Below, one piece after another: positions 16,509-25,773 of a stretch of 64,000 bases of DNA. The stretch lies in the NCBI GenBank assembly GCA_052066835.1, contig JBQHRJ010000015.1. The stretch is one strand, 5' to 3'. How positions within the stretch are numbered: position 1 is the first letter of the stretch; each line of letters opens with the position of its first letter. The notes below the pieces were generated by a model. The model made no database searches, was not told where the DNA came from, and was given only the letters and a program-made list of their open reading frames with translations. This DNA comes from UBA2821 sp902763335 (GTDB lineage Bacteria; Bacillota; Clostridia; Lachnospirales; Lachnospiraceae). The position numbers were made by a program, and so were the translations under genes.

Positions 16509-16604
16509 TAATACCGGGTGTAATACAGATTTATTTAGCGTAATACCGATGGCAATACAGGATTATTTGTCGTAATACCAACAGTAATACAGACATTGTC
16601 CTGT
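16509..16604 (+). repeat. Three 32-bp iterons with paired TAATAC boxes
   Basis: TAATAC-type boxes occur at 16509, 16521, 16541, 16553 (CAATAC), 16573 and 16585. The boxes in each pair are 12 bp apart and the pairs are exactly 32 bp apart, so this is three tandem 32-bp units. Inverted GTATTA boxes flank them at 16489 and 16615. The position behind the ParM/ParR-like genes suggests a partition centromere; a replication origin is the alternative. Confidence 0.85.
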
Positions 16605-16682
16605 AGTGCAGGGGGTATTACAGATAACTGCCCCCGCAGGGGCATATATAGAGGGTTTTAGGGGGAAATATCATCCCCCTAA

Positions 16683-16720
16683 CCAGATTTTGTGAAACGC
16701 ATTGCGTTTTACGTATCTGG
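16683..16720 (+). other. Candidate oriT of element E (MOBP)
   Basis: CCAGAT/ATCTGG (16683-16688, 16715-16720) encloses AAACGC-ATT-GCGTTT (16695-16709). Two further inverted repeats (TGCCCC/GGGGCA at 16628-16643 and AGGGGG/CCCCCT near 16658-16680) lie just upstream. The site sits immediately before mobC and the MOBP relaxase. The nick position is not known; TATCTGGC resembles MOBP nick regions only loosely. Confidence 0.5.
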
Positions 16721-16761
16721 CAAATTCTCTACACACACAGTTAGAAAAAGGAGGGATTTTT

Positions 16762-17100
16762 ATAGGAAGAGGACAATTAATAGAACCAAGGAAGAATTTT
16801 ACTATCCGTTTATCGGACGAGGAGCGTGAGCAGGCGGAGCATGATGCCAAAACCAATGGTATGAAGTTATCGGATTATATAAGGCACCTGATTCTTCATG
16901 GTGGGAAGGTGGATACGTCGTTTGCACATGACAGGCGGGATTTGATTAATCAACTTTCCGGTCTTTGTAACAATTATAATCAGATGACAAGAGTTGCCAA
17001 TGGCTGCGGATATGTATTTGACAGCACTATGAAAACCGGAAATCAGCTGATATTACAGATAAAGGATTTGATGCAGGAGGTGGTTTATGGATGGCAATAA
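16762..17100 (+). CDS. mobC: MobC-type relaxosome protein, probable ATA start
   Basis: About 112 residues. KNFTIRLSDEEREQAEHDAKTNGMKLSDYIRHLIL is the ribbon-helix-helix segment of MobC/MbeC-type accessory proteins, which bind oriT and help the relaxase melt it. A strong AAAAAGGAGGG (16745-16755) is followed six bases later by ATA (16762), in frame with the protein; the only earlier start, TTG 16702, has no ribosome-binding site. An ATA start is therefore the best reading and is unusual. The gene overlaps the relaxase start by ten bases. Confidence 0.8.
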   Translation: MGRGQLIEPRKNFTIRLSDEEREQAEHDAKTNGMKLSDYIRHLILHGGKVDTSFAHDRRDLINQLSGLCNNYNQMTRVANGCGYVFDSTMKTGNQLILQIKDLMQEVVYGWQ

Positions 17101-19124
17101 CCAAGATGATGCATATGAAAGCAAGCAGTAAGGCACGAATTGACATTCATCTGGAACATGCCATCAATTATATTCTGCAACCGAAAAAACTGGGTGAGGC
17201 ACATCTGGCGGGCGGTATTAACTGCCTGCCGGAGATGGCTTATACACAGATGAAGGCAACCAAGCAGATGTTTGGCAAGCCAGGAGGACGGCAGGGATAT
17301 CATTTTGTGATTTCCCTGAAACCTGGGGAAGGTACACCAGCGATTATGTATGATATCGCTATGCGATTTGCAAAGGAAGCCTTTCACGGAGAGTATGAAG
17401 CGGTAGTAGCTGTTCATACAGATCGTAATCATCTTCATGCCCATATTGTCATAAACAGTGTAAATATGGTAACGGGATATAAGTTCCAGTGCCATAATGG
17501 AGACTGGAAATACAGATTTCAGCCTATTACCAACAAACTCTGTGAAGAATATGGACTTCATATCACTCCGGCTGAATACAGCCAAGAACCTAAAAATATG
17601 GCAAGACCGCAATGGGAACGTGAACAGGTATTTTCCAAATGGATAGAGCAGGATGCCAGATTCTGTGCCGTTAATGCAGAAAGTATGGAGCATTTTATAT
17701 TTCTTTTGGAGAAGGCTGGCTTTGAAGTAAAGCAGGAAAAGCATATCGCTGTGAAAGTGCCGGGGATGAAGCGATTTAAGAGACTGGATACTATTTCGGA
17801 TGATTTTGGAAGGGAGAATCTGGAAGTGTTATTTAAGTATGGGGAACCGGAATTGATAGCACCGATTGCTCATACAACTTCATTACCTGTAGTAAGAAAA
17901 GCGAGTTTATCCCCATATCAGAAAAAGTGTTACACGAGGATGTATCGCCTGCGACTGGCAGAGAAAAAGCGATTTTCCTATGGCTCGGCTTATCTGTATG
18001 AGCAGATACAGAAAATGCATGAATTGCAGGAGGAGTATCTGGTAGTTGTAAAGTATGATATTAGGTCTTTTGCGGATTTATATAGGTTAAAGCAGAGATT
18101 ACAGCATGCGGATGATGAACTGTGCAAGACACAGAAAGAGATGTATCGGGACAGGGCAGTTTGGAAAAGGTCATGCAAGACAGAGGAGGATGTGTCTGCC
18201 TTTGAAGCATCTGAGGATGACTACCGGGAAAGGCTGGAGCAATTGAAACTTCAAAAGAAGGATATCCGGGATAAGCTAAAAGCGGTAGTCAGATGCCTTG
18301 AACGGGATGGAAGTCTCAAAGAGGCGGAATTGGAACTTCGCATACCAGTTGATGAACTGGATGATATCACAGAGATGTATAAGGTGGAAGTGCCGGAGAA
18401 TCCGTATCGGGTGCAGGAAGTGGAAATGACTGGAGCGTCTGTTGCGGAAATGGATATGGAAGAAACCTGTAAGGGGGAAGATGTAGCTGAAGCAGTTTCC
18501 GAGAATGTTATGACAGAATGTTTGGACGCAAGCGGAACTGAACTGTTAGAAGGAGGGAAAAACGAGTCTACAGACATTGTAAAGACTAGTGAAGAGGCAC
18601 CTTTTGGAGAATTGGATGCAACGACATCTGATGTGGATAAAAAGGATGAGCTTCCATCTGACAAGGATGATTATATGCAACTCAGTGTGGCAGAAAAGGT
18701 GCGTTGCTATGGCTGTGATATGAATGATATAGAAAATGCATTTGATGTGGTCAAGTCATATTTTGAATCAGTTGGCATAAATGCAGGCTTTGATGAAATC
18801 TATGAGGAAGCGAAGCTTTTGGCAGATTATAGTGCGAGAGTGGAAACTGAGCATCTGATTAACCAGAAGGTTGAGCAAATCCTGCAGAGAATGGATGTGT
18901 GGGGTGTCAATCCAGAGCAACTAATCAGGTATCCGGAGTATGTTTTATCAGAGGTGTTTGATTTGACAGATGTGGATTATTATACCGGAATTAAGGTGTT
19001 TGGCGCTGTGCTGGATAGGAAAGGTGTGCATCTGGGGCAACAGGAGAAGTATGAATTGTTCGAGAAGATTTATGAGGAGGGAATGAGAGAGAAGAATCAG
19101 GATAATGTAAAAGGTGGAAGATAG
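17091..19124 (+). CDS. MOBP-type relaxase of element E
   Basis: 677 residues. The N-terminal relaxase domain has INYILQPKK, GYHFVISLKPGE and the metal-binding motif HTDRNHLHAHIVINSVN (near 105-121), typical of VirD2/MOBP enzymes. After about residue 300 come coiled-coil segments and an acidic, low-conservation region (about 440-530). A C-terminal region of about 110 residues resembles the DUF-type tails found on relaxases of Clostridia elements. It would nick the oriT at 16683-16720 and lead E's DNA into a recipient. No coupling protein or type IV secretion genes are in the window. Confidence 0.92.
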   Translation: MAITKMMHMKASSKARIDIHLEHAINYILQPKKLGEAHLAGGINCLPEMAYTQMKATKQMFGKPGGRQGYHFVISLKPGEGTPAIMYDIAMRFAKEAFHGEYEAVVAVHTDRNHLHAHIVINSVNMVTGYKFQCHNGDWKYRFQPITNKLCEEYGLHITPAEYSQEPKNMARPQWEREQVFSKWIEQDARFCAVNAESMEHFIFLLEKAGFEVKQEKHIAVKVPGMKRFKRLDTISDDFGRENLEVLFKYGEPELIAPIAHTTSLPVVRKASLSPYQKKCYTRMYRLRLAEKKRFSYGSAYLYEQIQKMHELQEEYLVVVKYDIRSFADLYRLKQRLQHADDELCKTQKEMYRDRAVWKRSCKTEEDVSAFEASEDDYRERLEQLKLQKKDIRDKLKAVVRCLERDGSLKEAELELRIPVDELDDITEMYKVEVPENPYRVQEVEMTGASVAEMDMEETCKGEDVAEAVSENVMTECLDASGTELLEGGKNESTDIVKTSEEAPFGELDATTSDVDKKDELPSDKDDYMQLSVAEKVRCYGCDMNDIENAFDVVKSYFESVGINAGFDEIYEEAKLLADYSARVETEHLINQKVEQILQRMDVWGVNPEQLIRYPEYVLSEVFDLTDVDYYTGIKVFGAVLDRKGVHLGQQEKYELFEKIYEEGMREKNQDNVKGGR

Positions 19125-19128
19125 GATG

Positions 19129-19160
19129 AAGGGCATCGTGGCAGAGGTTGCGATGCCCTT
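19129..19160 (+). terminator. Terminator after the MOBP relaxase
   Basis: AAGGGCATCG and CGATGCCCTT form a perfect 10-bp stem, followed by GATTTTG. It separates the transfer genes of E from the defence island. Confidence 0.7.
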
Positions 19161-19326
19161 GATTTTGCGAGTATTATATGGGTGGAAATGTAAAAAAGTA
19201 ATAGCTATTAAATACTACTAAATCATATTTAAAACGATAAAATTATGTTGAGAAATAAAGGAAGATGTATTATAATGAGATAAATTAGGGTAGCTATGCT
19301 TAATTTGATAAAAGCGGAGGAAAAAT

Positions 19327-19512
19327 ATGTCAGAAATAAATGAAAAATGGTCTAGCTTAGAAGAGACGGCAGAATACTTAGGTGTAACAAAGGATACGAT
19401 TAGAAGCTGGATTAAAAAAACGGATATACCAGCCCATAAAGTAGGACGACTTTGGAAATTTAAATTTTCAGAGGTGGATGAATGGGTTAAAAGTGGAAAG
19501 AGTGCATTGTAG
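19327..19512 (+). CDS. Small excisionase-family HTH protein heading the defence island
   Basis: 61 residues. SSLEETAEYLGVTKDTIRSWIKKTDIPAHKVGRLWKFKFSEVDEWVKSGK is a complete MerR/excisionase-type winged helix. Such small proteins often precede restriction-modification genes and may act as controllers. AAGCGGAGGAAAA lies upstream of the ATG. A promoter is likely in 19200-19310, which is very AT-rich. Confidence 0.8.
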   Translation: MSEINEKWSSLEETAEYLGVTKDTIRSWIKKTDIPAHKVGRLWKFKFSEVDEWVKSGKSAL

Positions 19513-19525
19513 TATGGAGGATTTT

Positions 19526-19795
19526 ATGAAAGAGAATATTGTTTATGCTCCGACAAAAAATGAATTGAAAGAGGCAACCTTGAAAGTGTTAGATAAGGCA
19601 AATTGTGAGTGTACTACAAAATATATAAATGAACAGGTATCCAAGGTACTTAAACTTTCAGATGACTATCTTTTGAAAGAAGATGAAAGTGGGGTTGGGA
19701 CGGAGTATAACTATCGAATGAGGTGGATACGAACAGAATTAAGAGAAGAAGGCAAAATAAAAAATATTAAACGTGGAATATGGAGAAAAGCATAA
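19526..19795 (+). CDS. Winged-helix protein next to the methyltransferases
   Basis: About 89 residues from the ATG at 19526 (ATGGAGGATTTT upstream; earlier in-frame starts exist). The protein is alpha-helical with KYINEQVSKVLKLSDDYLLKEDESG and RMRWIRTELREEGKIKNIKRGIWRKA, which resembles the Mrr-N winged helix found in restriction systems. It overlaps the first methyltransferase by one base (TAATG). Role inferred: a small accessory or control protein of the restriction system. Confidence 0.65.
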   Translation: MKENIVYAPTKNELKEATLKVLDKANCECTTKYINEQVSKVLKLSDDYLLKEDESGVGTEYNYRMRWIRTELREEGKIKNIKRGIWRKA

Positions 19796-21015
19796 TGACT
19801 GGCGAAAAAATGATATATACTTTAAAAAAAGAAAGTTTAAAAAATATAACTAAGCATCAACTCGAAGCGTTTTTAGAAGAATTTGAGGTAGACAAGGAAG
19901 GAAATGTTTTAATTCCATATATACATAAGGGATATACTTGTAACGATAAAATGGATTTATTTAAAAATTCAGATATTCAGGCAATTAGTTTTTTTTCGGG
20001 ATGTGGGGGACTGGATATAGGAACGCAGCTAGCTGGTGTGAAAGTACTGTCTAGTTTGGATTTCTATGAGGACAGTGTTAATTCTTTGAGAAAGAATTCT
20101 TTTTTTTCACACACTGAGCATTTTTGTGAAGATATAGCAAATGTACAAGGAAAAGATTATATTGATATAATCAAGAAAAATAATCCAGGTAAATTATTAT
20201 TGGTTGGGGGACCTCCGTGTCAACCGTTTTCGAAAGCTGGATATTGGGTAAAAAATGAAAATAGAAAAGCAAACGATGATCCTAGAAATATGATAGGACC
20301 ATATTTTAGATTGATTTCAGAAATTATGCCTGATGGATTCGTGTTAGAAAATGTAGAAAGTATTTTGCATCCTTCTAATAGACCAGCGGTGGATATGATT
20401 GTAAATAATATGGAGAGATTGGGATATAATTACTCTATGCTCAAAATTAATGCAGCAGACTATGGAATTCCACAAAAGAGAAAGAGAGTTTTTTTTATTG
20501 CAACTAAAAAGAAGATAAATGCGGAATTAGAGCAGACACACGGTGATGAGAAAACTCGAAAAAAGAATGCAAAATTATTACCATATGAAAGAGTGATAGA
20601 TTGGATAGGAAAATTTGATGATGCAGTATATTATGAAAATGAACAGGTTGGCACAGAAGGAAAATGGGAACATGAATTGACTTGTATACCACCAGGAAAA
20701 AATTATATAGCTTTGTCGGAAAAGGCGGGATATCCTGAGCCTGTATTTGTAGCAGGAAAAAGATATTGGAGTTCATTATTAAAATTGCATCCTTTGCAGC
20801 CATCGTGGACAATTATTGCAAGTCCTGGACATTGGGAGGGACCATTTCATTGGAATAATAGACGACTGTCAGTTAGAGAATGTGCTGCTATTCAGACTTT
20901 TCCGGATGATTATGTGTTCTATGGAAGTGAACGTTCTGCGAGAAAGCAAATTGGAAATGCAGTACCGCCATTATTGGCAAAAAAAATAATAGAGGAATTA
21001 TGTAGGTGGATATAA
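19795..21015 (+). CDS. DNA cytosine-5 methyltransferase 1
   Basis: About 406 residues (TAATG overlap with the upstream gene sets the start). Motif I is SFFSGCGGLDIG, motif IV with the catalytic Cys is GGPPCQPFSKAG, motif VI is LENVES, motif VIII is QKRKRVFFIA and motif X is QIGNAVPP. About 70 residues precede motif I. The target-recognition region is 230-330. Together with the next gene it would protect both strands of an asymmetric site, as in the LlaJI and BsuMI systems. Confidence 0.95.
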   Translation: MTGEKMIYTLKKESLKNITKHQLEAFLEEFEVDKEGNVLIPYIHKGYTCNDKMDLFKNSDIQAISFFSGCGGLDIGTQLAGVKVLSSLDFYEDSVNSLRKNSFFSHTEHFCEDIANVQGKDYIDIIKKNNPGKLLLVGGPPCQPFSKAGYWVKNENRKANDDPRNMIGPYFRLISEIMPDGFVLENVESILHPSNRPAVDMIVNNMERLGYNYSMLKINAADYGIPQKRKRVFFIATKKKINAELEQTHGDEKTRKKNAKLLPYERVIDWIGKFDDAVYYENEQVGTEGKWEHELTCIPPGKNYIALSEKAGYPEPVFVAGKRYWSSLLKLHPLQPSWTIIASPGHWEGPFHWNNRRLSVRECAAIQTFPDDYVFYGSERSARKQIGNAVPPLLAKKIIEELCRWI

Positions 21016-22055
21016 TGGATAAACCTAAAGTTGTTAGTCTTTTTTCAGGTGCAGGAGGTCTTGATATAGGATTTAGAAATGCAGGATTTCATACAGTCTT
21101 TGCATCTGATGTATGGAATATTGCATGTCAAACATTAAAAGAAAATAAAATGGCTGATGAAGTAGTGTGTGATGATGTAAGAAAAATTAATTTTGGTGAG
21201 ATAAGAAAAAAATATGGAGAGATTGATTGTGTTATAGGGGGACCACCTTGTCCTCCATACAGTCAGACCCGCCACTATTTAGTTGGAAAGGCTGATGGAT
21301 TTGATGATGAAAAAGCGGGGTTTGCAGTACCAGAGTATTTTCGTGCAATAGAAGAAATTAGACCTAAACTGTTTTTCTTTGAAAATGTTGATGGATTTAC
21401 TTTTAAAACACATACGGAAGCTTTTGAATTTTTAAAAGAAAAAAGTAAAGAATTAGGGTATAACATCAGTTATAAAGTAGTTAATTGTGCAAACTATGGA
21501 ATACCGCAAACAAGGAAAAGATTTATATGTGTTGGTGTAAGGATGGACTTTGGGGATAAGTTTACTTTTCCATTAGAAACGCATTCAGAAAATGCAAAAG
21601 TTGATGGTACATTACCTTGGGTAACATGTAGAGATGCTATTGGTGAATTTGATAATATAACAGAAGAAGAAAAACTGCAAAGACCAGGGTCTAAGGATTA
21701 TGAGTTGTTTGTGAATATTCCGCCGGGAGATAACTATTTGTATTATACAGAAAAAAGAGGATGTAAAGAACCTAAATTCAAATGGAAATCAAGATATTGG
21801 ACATTTCTTTTAAAATTAAGTCCAGATAGACCTTCGTGGACATTGCAGGCAAGTTTTTCAAACAATCAAGGTCCTTTCCATTGGCGAAATAGATTTTTGA
21901 GAATTGAGGAAGCAAAGCGTATTCAAACAATTCCTGATGAATATATACTGGTTGGAGACTTTAAAGAACAATGGAGACAAATAGGAAATGCTGTACCTTC
22001 CAAGATGGCTGAAATTGTTGCAAAACGGATAAAGGAGGAATACTTCAATGAGTGA
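21015..22055 (+). CDS. DNA cytosine-5 methyltransferase 2
   Basis: About 346 residues, again starting at a TAATG overlap. Motif I is SLFSGAGGLDIGF, motif IV is GGPPCPPYSQTR (catalytic Cys kept, PCP where most enzymes have PCQ), motif VI is FFENVDGF, motif VIII is QTRKRFICVGV and motif X is RQIGNAVPS. The enzyme differs from the first one in the recognition region, which suits methylation of the other strand of one site. The next gene (McrB-like) overlaps its end. Confidence 0.95.
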   Translation: MDKPKVVSLFSGAGGLDIGFRNAGFHTVFASDVWNIACQTLKENKMADEVVCDDVRKINFGEIRKKYGEIDCVIGGPPCPPYSQTRHYLVGKADGFDDEKAGFAVPEYFRAIEEIRPKLFFFENVDGFTFKTHTEAFEFLKEKSKELGYNISYKVVNCANYGIPQTRKRFICVGVRMDFGDKFTFPLETHSENAKVDGTLPWVTCRDAIGEFDNITEEEKLQRPGSKDYELFVNIPPGDNYLYYTEKRGCKEPKFKWKSRYWTFLLKLSPDRPSWTLQASFSNNQGPFHWRNRFLRIEEAKRIQTIPDEYILVGDFKEQWRQIGNAVPSKMAEIVAKRIKEEYFNE

Positions 22056-23721
22056 TGAAGCAGTTAGATATGAAATTAATCATGACGGACAAATTGTTAA
22101 GGGACAGGCGGCCTTAAGTAATAGATTAGATGATCTCGTTAACGATATGTTTAGCCAATTTGGGTGGAATTATTATGAAGAGAGTAAACAGAGTACTCAT
22201 AGAGTGGCAAAATTAATTAGTCCGGAAAATAAAGAATACATATTGGATTTATTTACAGCAAGAATAAGAAATGAAAAAAGAAGTCCATATGAGAAAAAGA
22301 TACAGTTGAGTAAAGAAGATCCAAGAAAATATCAGGATAACATAACACTAATATTAGGGTTTTATGTTTATGAAGAACTGGATTCTGTAAACGATGCCAT
22401 AATAGTTGGATACCCGATTGACTCACATATAAATTATGAAACGAATCCAAGTATAAGAGGAACTTTTGTAAATGATATTTTATATAAAGCAAAAGTAAAT
22501 GGAATATGCATTGATAAAGAAAGAAAAATGGTTGGATTTCGACCAGAGTTTATATACTTTTATTTGAATGAATATAGAAGGATTCATGGGTATGAAAAGG
22601 GTAATATTGAAGATGTTAGGACTGAACTATATTGTCAACATAATTCGGATTATATAGATAAACCTCTAAACAGAATTATTTTTGGCGCACCAGGAACTGG
22701 AAAAAGTCATAAATTGGAAGAAGATAGTAAACTGTTTGGCGAAAATATGGAGCGAGTGACTTTTCATCCTAATTATTCATATGCTCAGTTTGTGGGAACA
22801 TACAAACCTATTCAGGGTGAAAATCCTACAGACATAAAGTATGAATATGTTCCAGGACCTTTTATGAGAACATATGTAAATGCATTGAATAATCCAGAGA
22901 AAAAGTTTTTATTGTTGATAGAAGAAATTAACAGGGCAAATGTTGCAGCGGTATTTGGGGATGTTTTTCAATTGCTCGATAGAAAAAATGGAGTAAGTGA
23001 ATATCCGATAGCCACAAGTGAAGATATAAAGAAGCATTTATTGGAAAACTTGGACTGCCTGAAAGATAAAGATATAAATGAATTATCTGATGAAGAAAAA
23101 AAGATGTGCCTTGAAATGAAAATTCCAGAAAATATGTATATATGGGCAACTATGAATAGTGCTGATCAGGGAGTGTTTCCAATGGATACCGCATTTAAGC
23201 GTAGATGGGAATTTGAGTACATAAGTGTCAATGAACCGGAGCAGGTTGCTAAAATAGAAAAGTATGTAATTCCTATGTGTGCGAATACAGAACAAGGTTA
23301 TTATGTAAATTGGAATGATTTGAGAACGAGAATTAACAGTATTCTCATTGATAATTGCAAAGTGAATGAGGATAAATTGTTAGGGCCATTCTTTATTTCA
23401 AAAAATATGTTGGATGATATAAAAGCCAATAAAGACGAAAAGGACAGAGTTTTGGCAACAGACGAAGAAATCCGTTCGGATGAAGATAATAACATCTTGG
23501 CGGAGGTTCATAAAAAAGAAATATCTTATATGAAAGCATTTGAAAGCAAGGTAATTATGTACTTGTTTGAGGATGTCATGAAAATGCGGGCAGAGAAAAT
23601 ATTTATTGATTATGCTCAGAAGAAAGGGAAAATGATATTTTCGGAAATATGCAAAGCGTTTGAGGAAGATGGTGAACATATTTTTGGAATTGCAGATATT
23701 GGACATTTAAGAAACAGATAA
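22048..23721 (+). CDS. McrB-type AAA+ restriction subunit (LlaJI R1-like)
   Basis: 557 residues. Residues 1-200 are a possible DNA-recognition region. Walker A is FGAPGTGKSHK (near 211), the Walker B/McrB region is LLLIEEINRANVAAVFGDVFQLLDR (near 290) and the MNSADQG motif (near 370) matches the MNTADRS-type sensor of McrB GTPases, followed by the arginine-bearing AFKRRWEF. It would translocate along DNA and activate the nuclease encoded next. It is the third gene of a translationally coupled four-gene restriction unit. Confidence 0.9.
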   Translation: MSDEAVRYEINHDGQIVKGQAALSNRLDDLVNDMFSQFGWNYYEESKQSTHRVAKLISPENKEYILDLFTARIRNEKRSPYEKKIQLSKEDPRKYQDNITLILGFYVYEELDSVNDAIIVGYPIDSHINYETNPSIRGTFVNDILYKAKVNGICIDKERKMVGFRPEFIYFYLNEYRRIHGYEKGNIEDVRTELYCQHNSDYIDKPLNRIIFGAPGTGKSHKLEEDSKLFGENMERVTFHPNYSYAQFVGTYKPIQGENPTDIKYEYVPGPFMRTYVNALNNPEKKFLLLIEEINRANVAAVFGDVFQLLDRKNGVSEYPIATSEDIKKHLLENLDCLKDKDINELSDEEKKMCLEMKIPENMYIWATMNSADQGVFPMDTAFKRRWEFEYISVNEPEQVAKIEKYVIPMCANTEQGYYVNWNDLRTRINSILIDNCKVNEDKLLGPFFISKNMLDDIKANKDEKDRVLATDEEIRSDEDNNILAEVHKKEISYMKAFESKVIMYLFEDVMKMRAEKIFIDYAQKKGKMIFSEICKAFEEDGEHIFGIADIGHLRNR

Positions 23722-23746
23722 CATTTAGGAAAAGAGGTTTTATAGC

Positions 23747-25738
23747 ATGGCGAAAGGTTTCTTCAAGGAAAGAAAACACTATACATTACAAAATATAGCA
23801 GACATTCTATATGAAAAGGAAAATGCTGACTTAGAGGAAACCAGACGCCTTGTTGGTATTCTCAAAAAGTATGGAGTTGTTAAAGCTGTAAAAAGAACAA
23901 AACCAGAATTTGATGATTTATCAAATGAAGATATTGTTTTGACGGATGTTGTGGATAATTCCAGTGACATTGAGTATGTGTTTGATTATGTTGGTGTTGT
24001 TGTACTTGAAGGGCATGTATTCAAATGTTATCCAAAATATATTGAAACTAAAGATAAACCATTTGACGAATTAAAGCAGGTGTTAAAGGTAATCAAAAAA
24101 TATAATTCGTCGGAGCAGCTAATTTATTTATTCAATGGTGAGGATGATAGCAGAATATTTAATAGATTAGCGGTTGCGTTGCATTTACTTGAAGAATACT
24201 ATGCTGATGGACTTTACACAAATCAAAAAGAAATAATTGAGACAAATGGAGAAGGTGAGATTTTATGGGACAAGACTATAGACGAAACCTTTGCTATTAT
24301 ACAAAATAATAAACCATATTATGTAGAATTGCAGACAAAAAATACTGTGGATAATGATCTTGATTATTTCAGAAGATTGCATGAATGTGTGCTTACAACC
24401 TGTAGCAATGAATTGAAAAATGTTGGATTATTACAGTTGTTTGATTTATCGGAAGTGAATCTTACACAAGAAGAACTATCAGATTTCGGAGATGATAATT
24501 ATATTTTGTATAGATTGCAATCGGAAATACAATCACAGTATGTTACTAGAAAGCAAAATCTTTTGAAGACTATTTATACATACATTGCGAATGATAAGAC
24601 AGATAAGGATGATATAAGTTATAGTCTATATGGCACAAATAGTTTCAATCTGGTATGGGAAAAAGTGTGTTCTGAAAACTTCGGAAGTGTACTTGATACG
24701 GCAATCGCAGATTTGCCGTTATATGAAGAAACGACTAATAAGACAGATACAAAAGAAACTACATTAAGAGATGTAATAAAAGCTCCGAGATGGAGAAAAA
24801 GTGAATATCCTATGGTGAAAGATCCGAAGGTAGAAACATTAAAGCCGGATTTGGTCTGTATATATCCTATTGACGAAGAACAGAAGGATTATTGCTTTGG
24901 CATATATGACGCTAAATATTACTGCATAGATTATCAAGTTAAGGATAATAAAGCAAAAATTTCGGGACAACCGGGAGTAGGAGATGTGACAAAGCAGTAT
25001 TTGTACCAGCTTGCGTTTGATGATTTTATCGTAAAACAGGGATACCGATATGTGCAAAATATGTTCTTCTGTCCGGGTGAAACTGCTGATAAGGATTTTG
25101 GCTGGGTGCAGATGGATATGTTACATCAGATTGGAGATAAGAAACTGGAAAATATTGCGGTTGTTAAGTTATGTGCATCAGAGATGTATGATATTTATCT
25201 TGAAAACAAAACAATTGATGAAAGAGAGATTGGAAAATATATTCCGGTAGTTGGAATACAGGAAGTAGAGAGCCAGAATTTTGCAAAACGAATGCTGGCA
25301 TATCTTACAAGAATTACAAATGCCAGTAAAATGGCAGAAAAGAAGCTTGAGATGAAAGCTGAACGAGGAAATCTGATATATCCAAAACAGATAAAAAGAG
25401 AACTCGGAGCCAAAATTATTTATGATGCAATTTGCCCAGTTGCCAGTAAAGCATTTTATGGATTTGATCCATATGAAAAAGAAACCTATGGCGGCATGGT
25501 AGCAGAAGATATAGGGGACTCTTATGTTCGCTGTGGTCAGATAGCAGATGCTGCTATTGAAATAGAGAAGATAATAAAAGACTTGTCGGAACAGGAATTG
25601 CAAGATGAAAAAGTGGTTAAGGTAATTCTGAAGAAGTGCTTTGAAAATAAAGAGGATATTGGTTCTATGGCTGAAGGAATGTGTTTGGAGATGCTGACAG
25701 AGAAAGTTATGGAACTGGTGAGAGATTTGTATTTGTAA
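23747..25738 (+). CDS. LlaJI-type restriction endonuclease subunit
   Basis: 663 residues. The N-terminal half (YTLQNIADILYEKENADLEETRRLVGILKKYGVVK) is a winged-helix-like unit. The middle (YVFDYVGVVVLEGHVFKCYPKY) and the C-terminal half (LKPDLVCIYP, then FGIYDAKYY) fit a PD-(D/E)xK-type nuclease: D and D-A-K about 25 residues apart. Its place after two C5 methyltransferases and a McrB-like protein is that of LlaJI R2. It should cleave unmethylated copies of the site recognised by the two methyltransferases. Confidence 0.82.
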   Translation: MAKGFFKERKHYTLQNIADILYEKENADLEETRRLVGILKKYGVVKAVKRTKPEFDDLSNEDIVLTDVVDNSSDIEYVFDYVGVVVLEGHVFKCYPKYIETKDKPFDELKQVLKVIKKYNSSEQLIYLFNGEDDSRIFNRLAVALHLLEEYYADGLYTNQKEIIETNGEGEILWDKTIDETFAIIQNNKPYYVELQTKNTVDNDLDYFRRLHECVLTTCSNELKNVGLLQLFDLSEVNLTQEELSDFGDDNYILYRLQSEIQSQYVTRKQNLLKTIYTYIANDKTDKDDISYSLYGTNSFNLVWEKVCSENFGSVLDTAIADLPLYEETTNKTDTKETTLRDVIKAPRWRKSEYPMVKDPKVETLKPDLVCIYPIDEEQKDYCFGIYDAKYYCIDYQVKDNKAKISGQPGVGDVTKQYLYQLAFDDFIVKQGYRYVQNMFFCPGETADKDFGWVQMDMLHQIGDKKLENIAVVKLCASEMYDIYLENKTIDEREIGKYIPVVGIQEVESQNFAKRMLAYLTRITNASKMAEKKLEMKAERGNLIYPKQIKRELGAKIIYDAICPVASKAFYGFDPYEKETYGGMVAEDIGDSYVRCGQIADAAIEIEKIIKDLSEQELQDEKVVKVILKKCFENKEDIGSMAEGMCLEMLTEKVMELVRDLYL

Positions 25739-25773
25739 GAAAAGTAATATGTGTAAAAGAAAGGAGCAAAGAG

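Noticed and set aside
17085..17744. 219-codon minus-strand frame inside the MOBP relaxase
   Set aside because: Antisense to the conserved relaxase domain; no family features.
25178..25603. 141-codon minus-strand frame inside the LlaJI-type gene
   Set aside because: Antisense to a supported gene in AT-rich DNA; Phe/Ile/Tyr-rich composition typical of a shadow frame.
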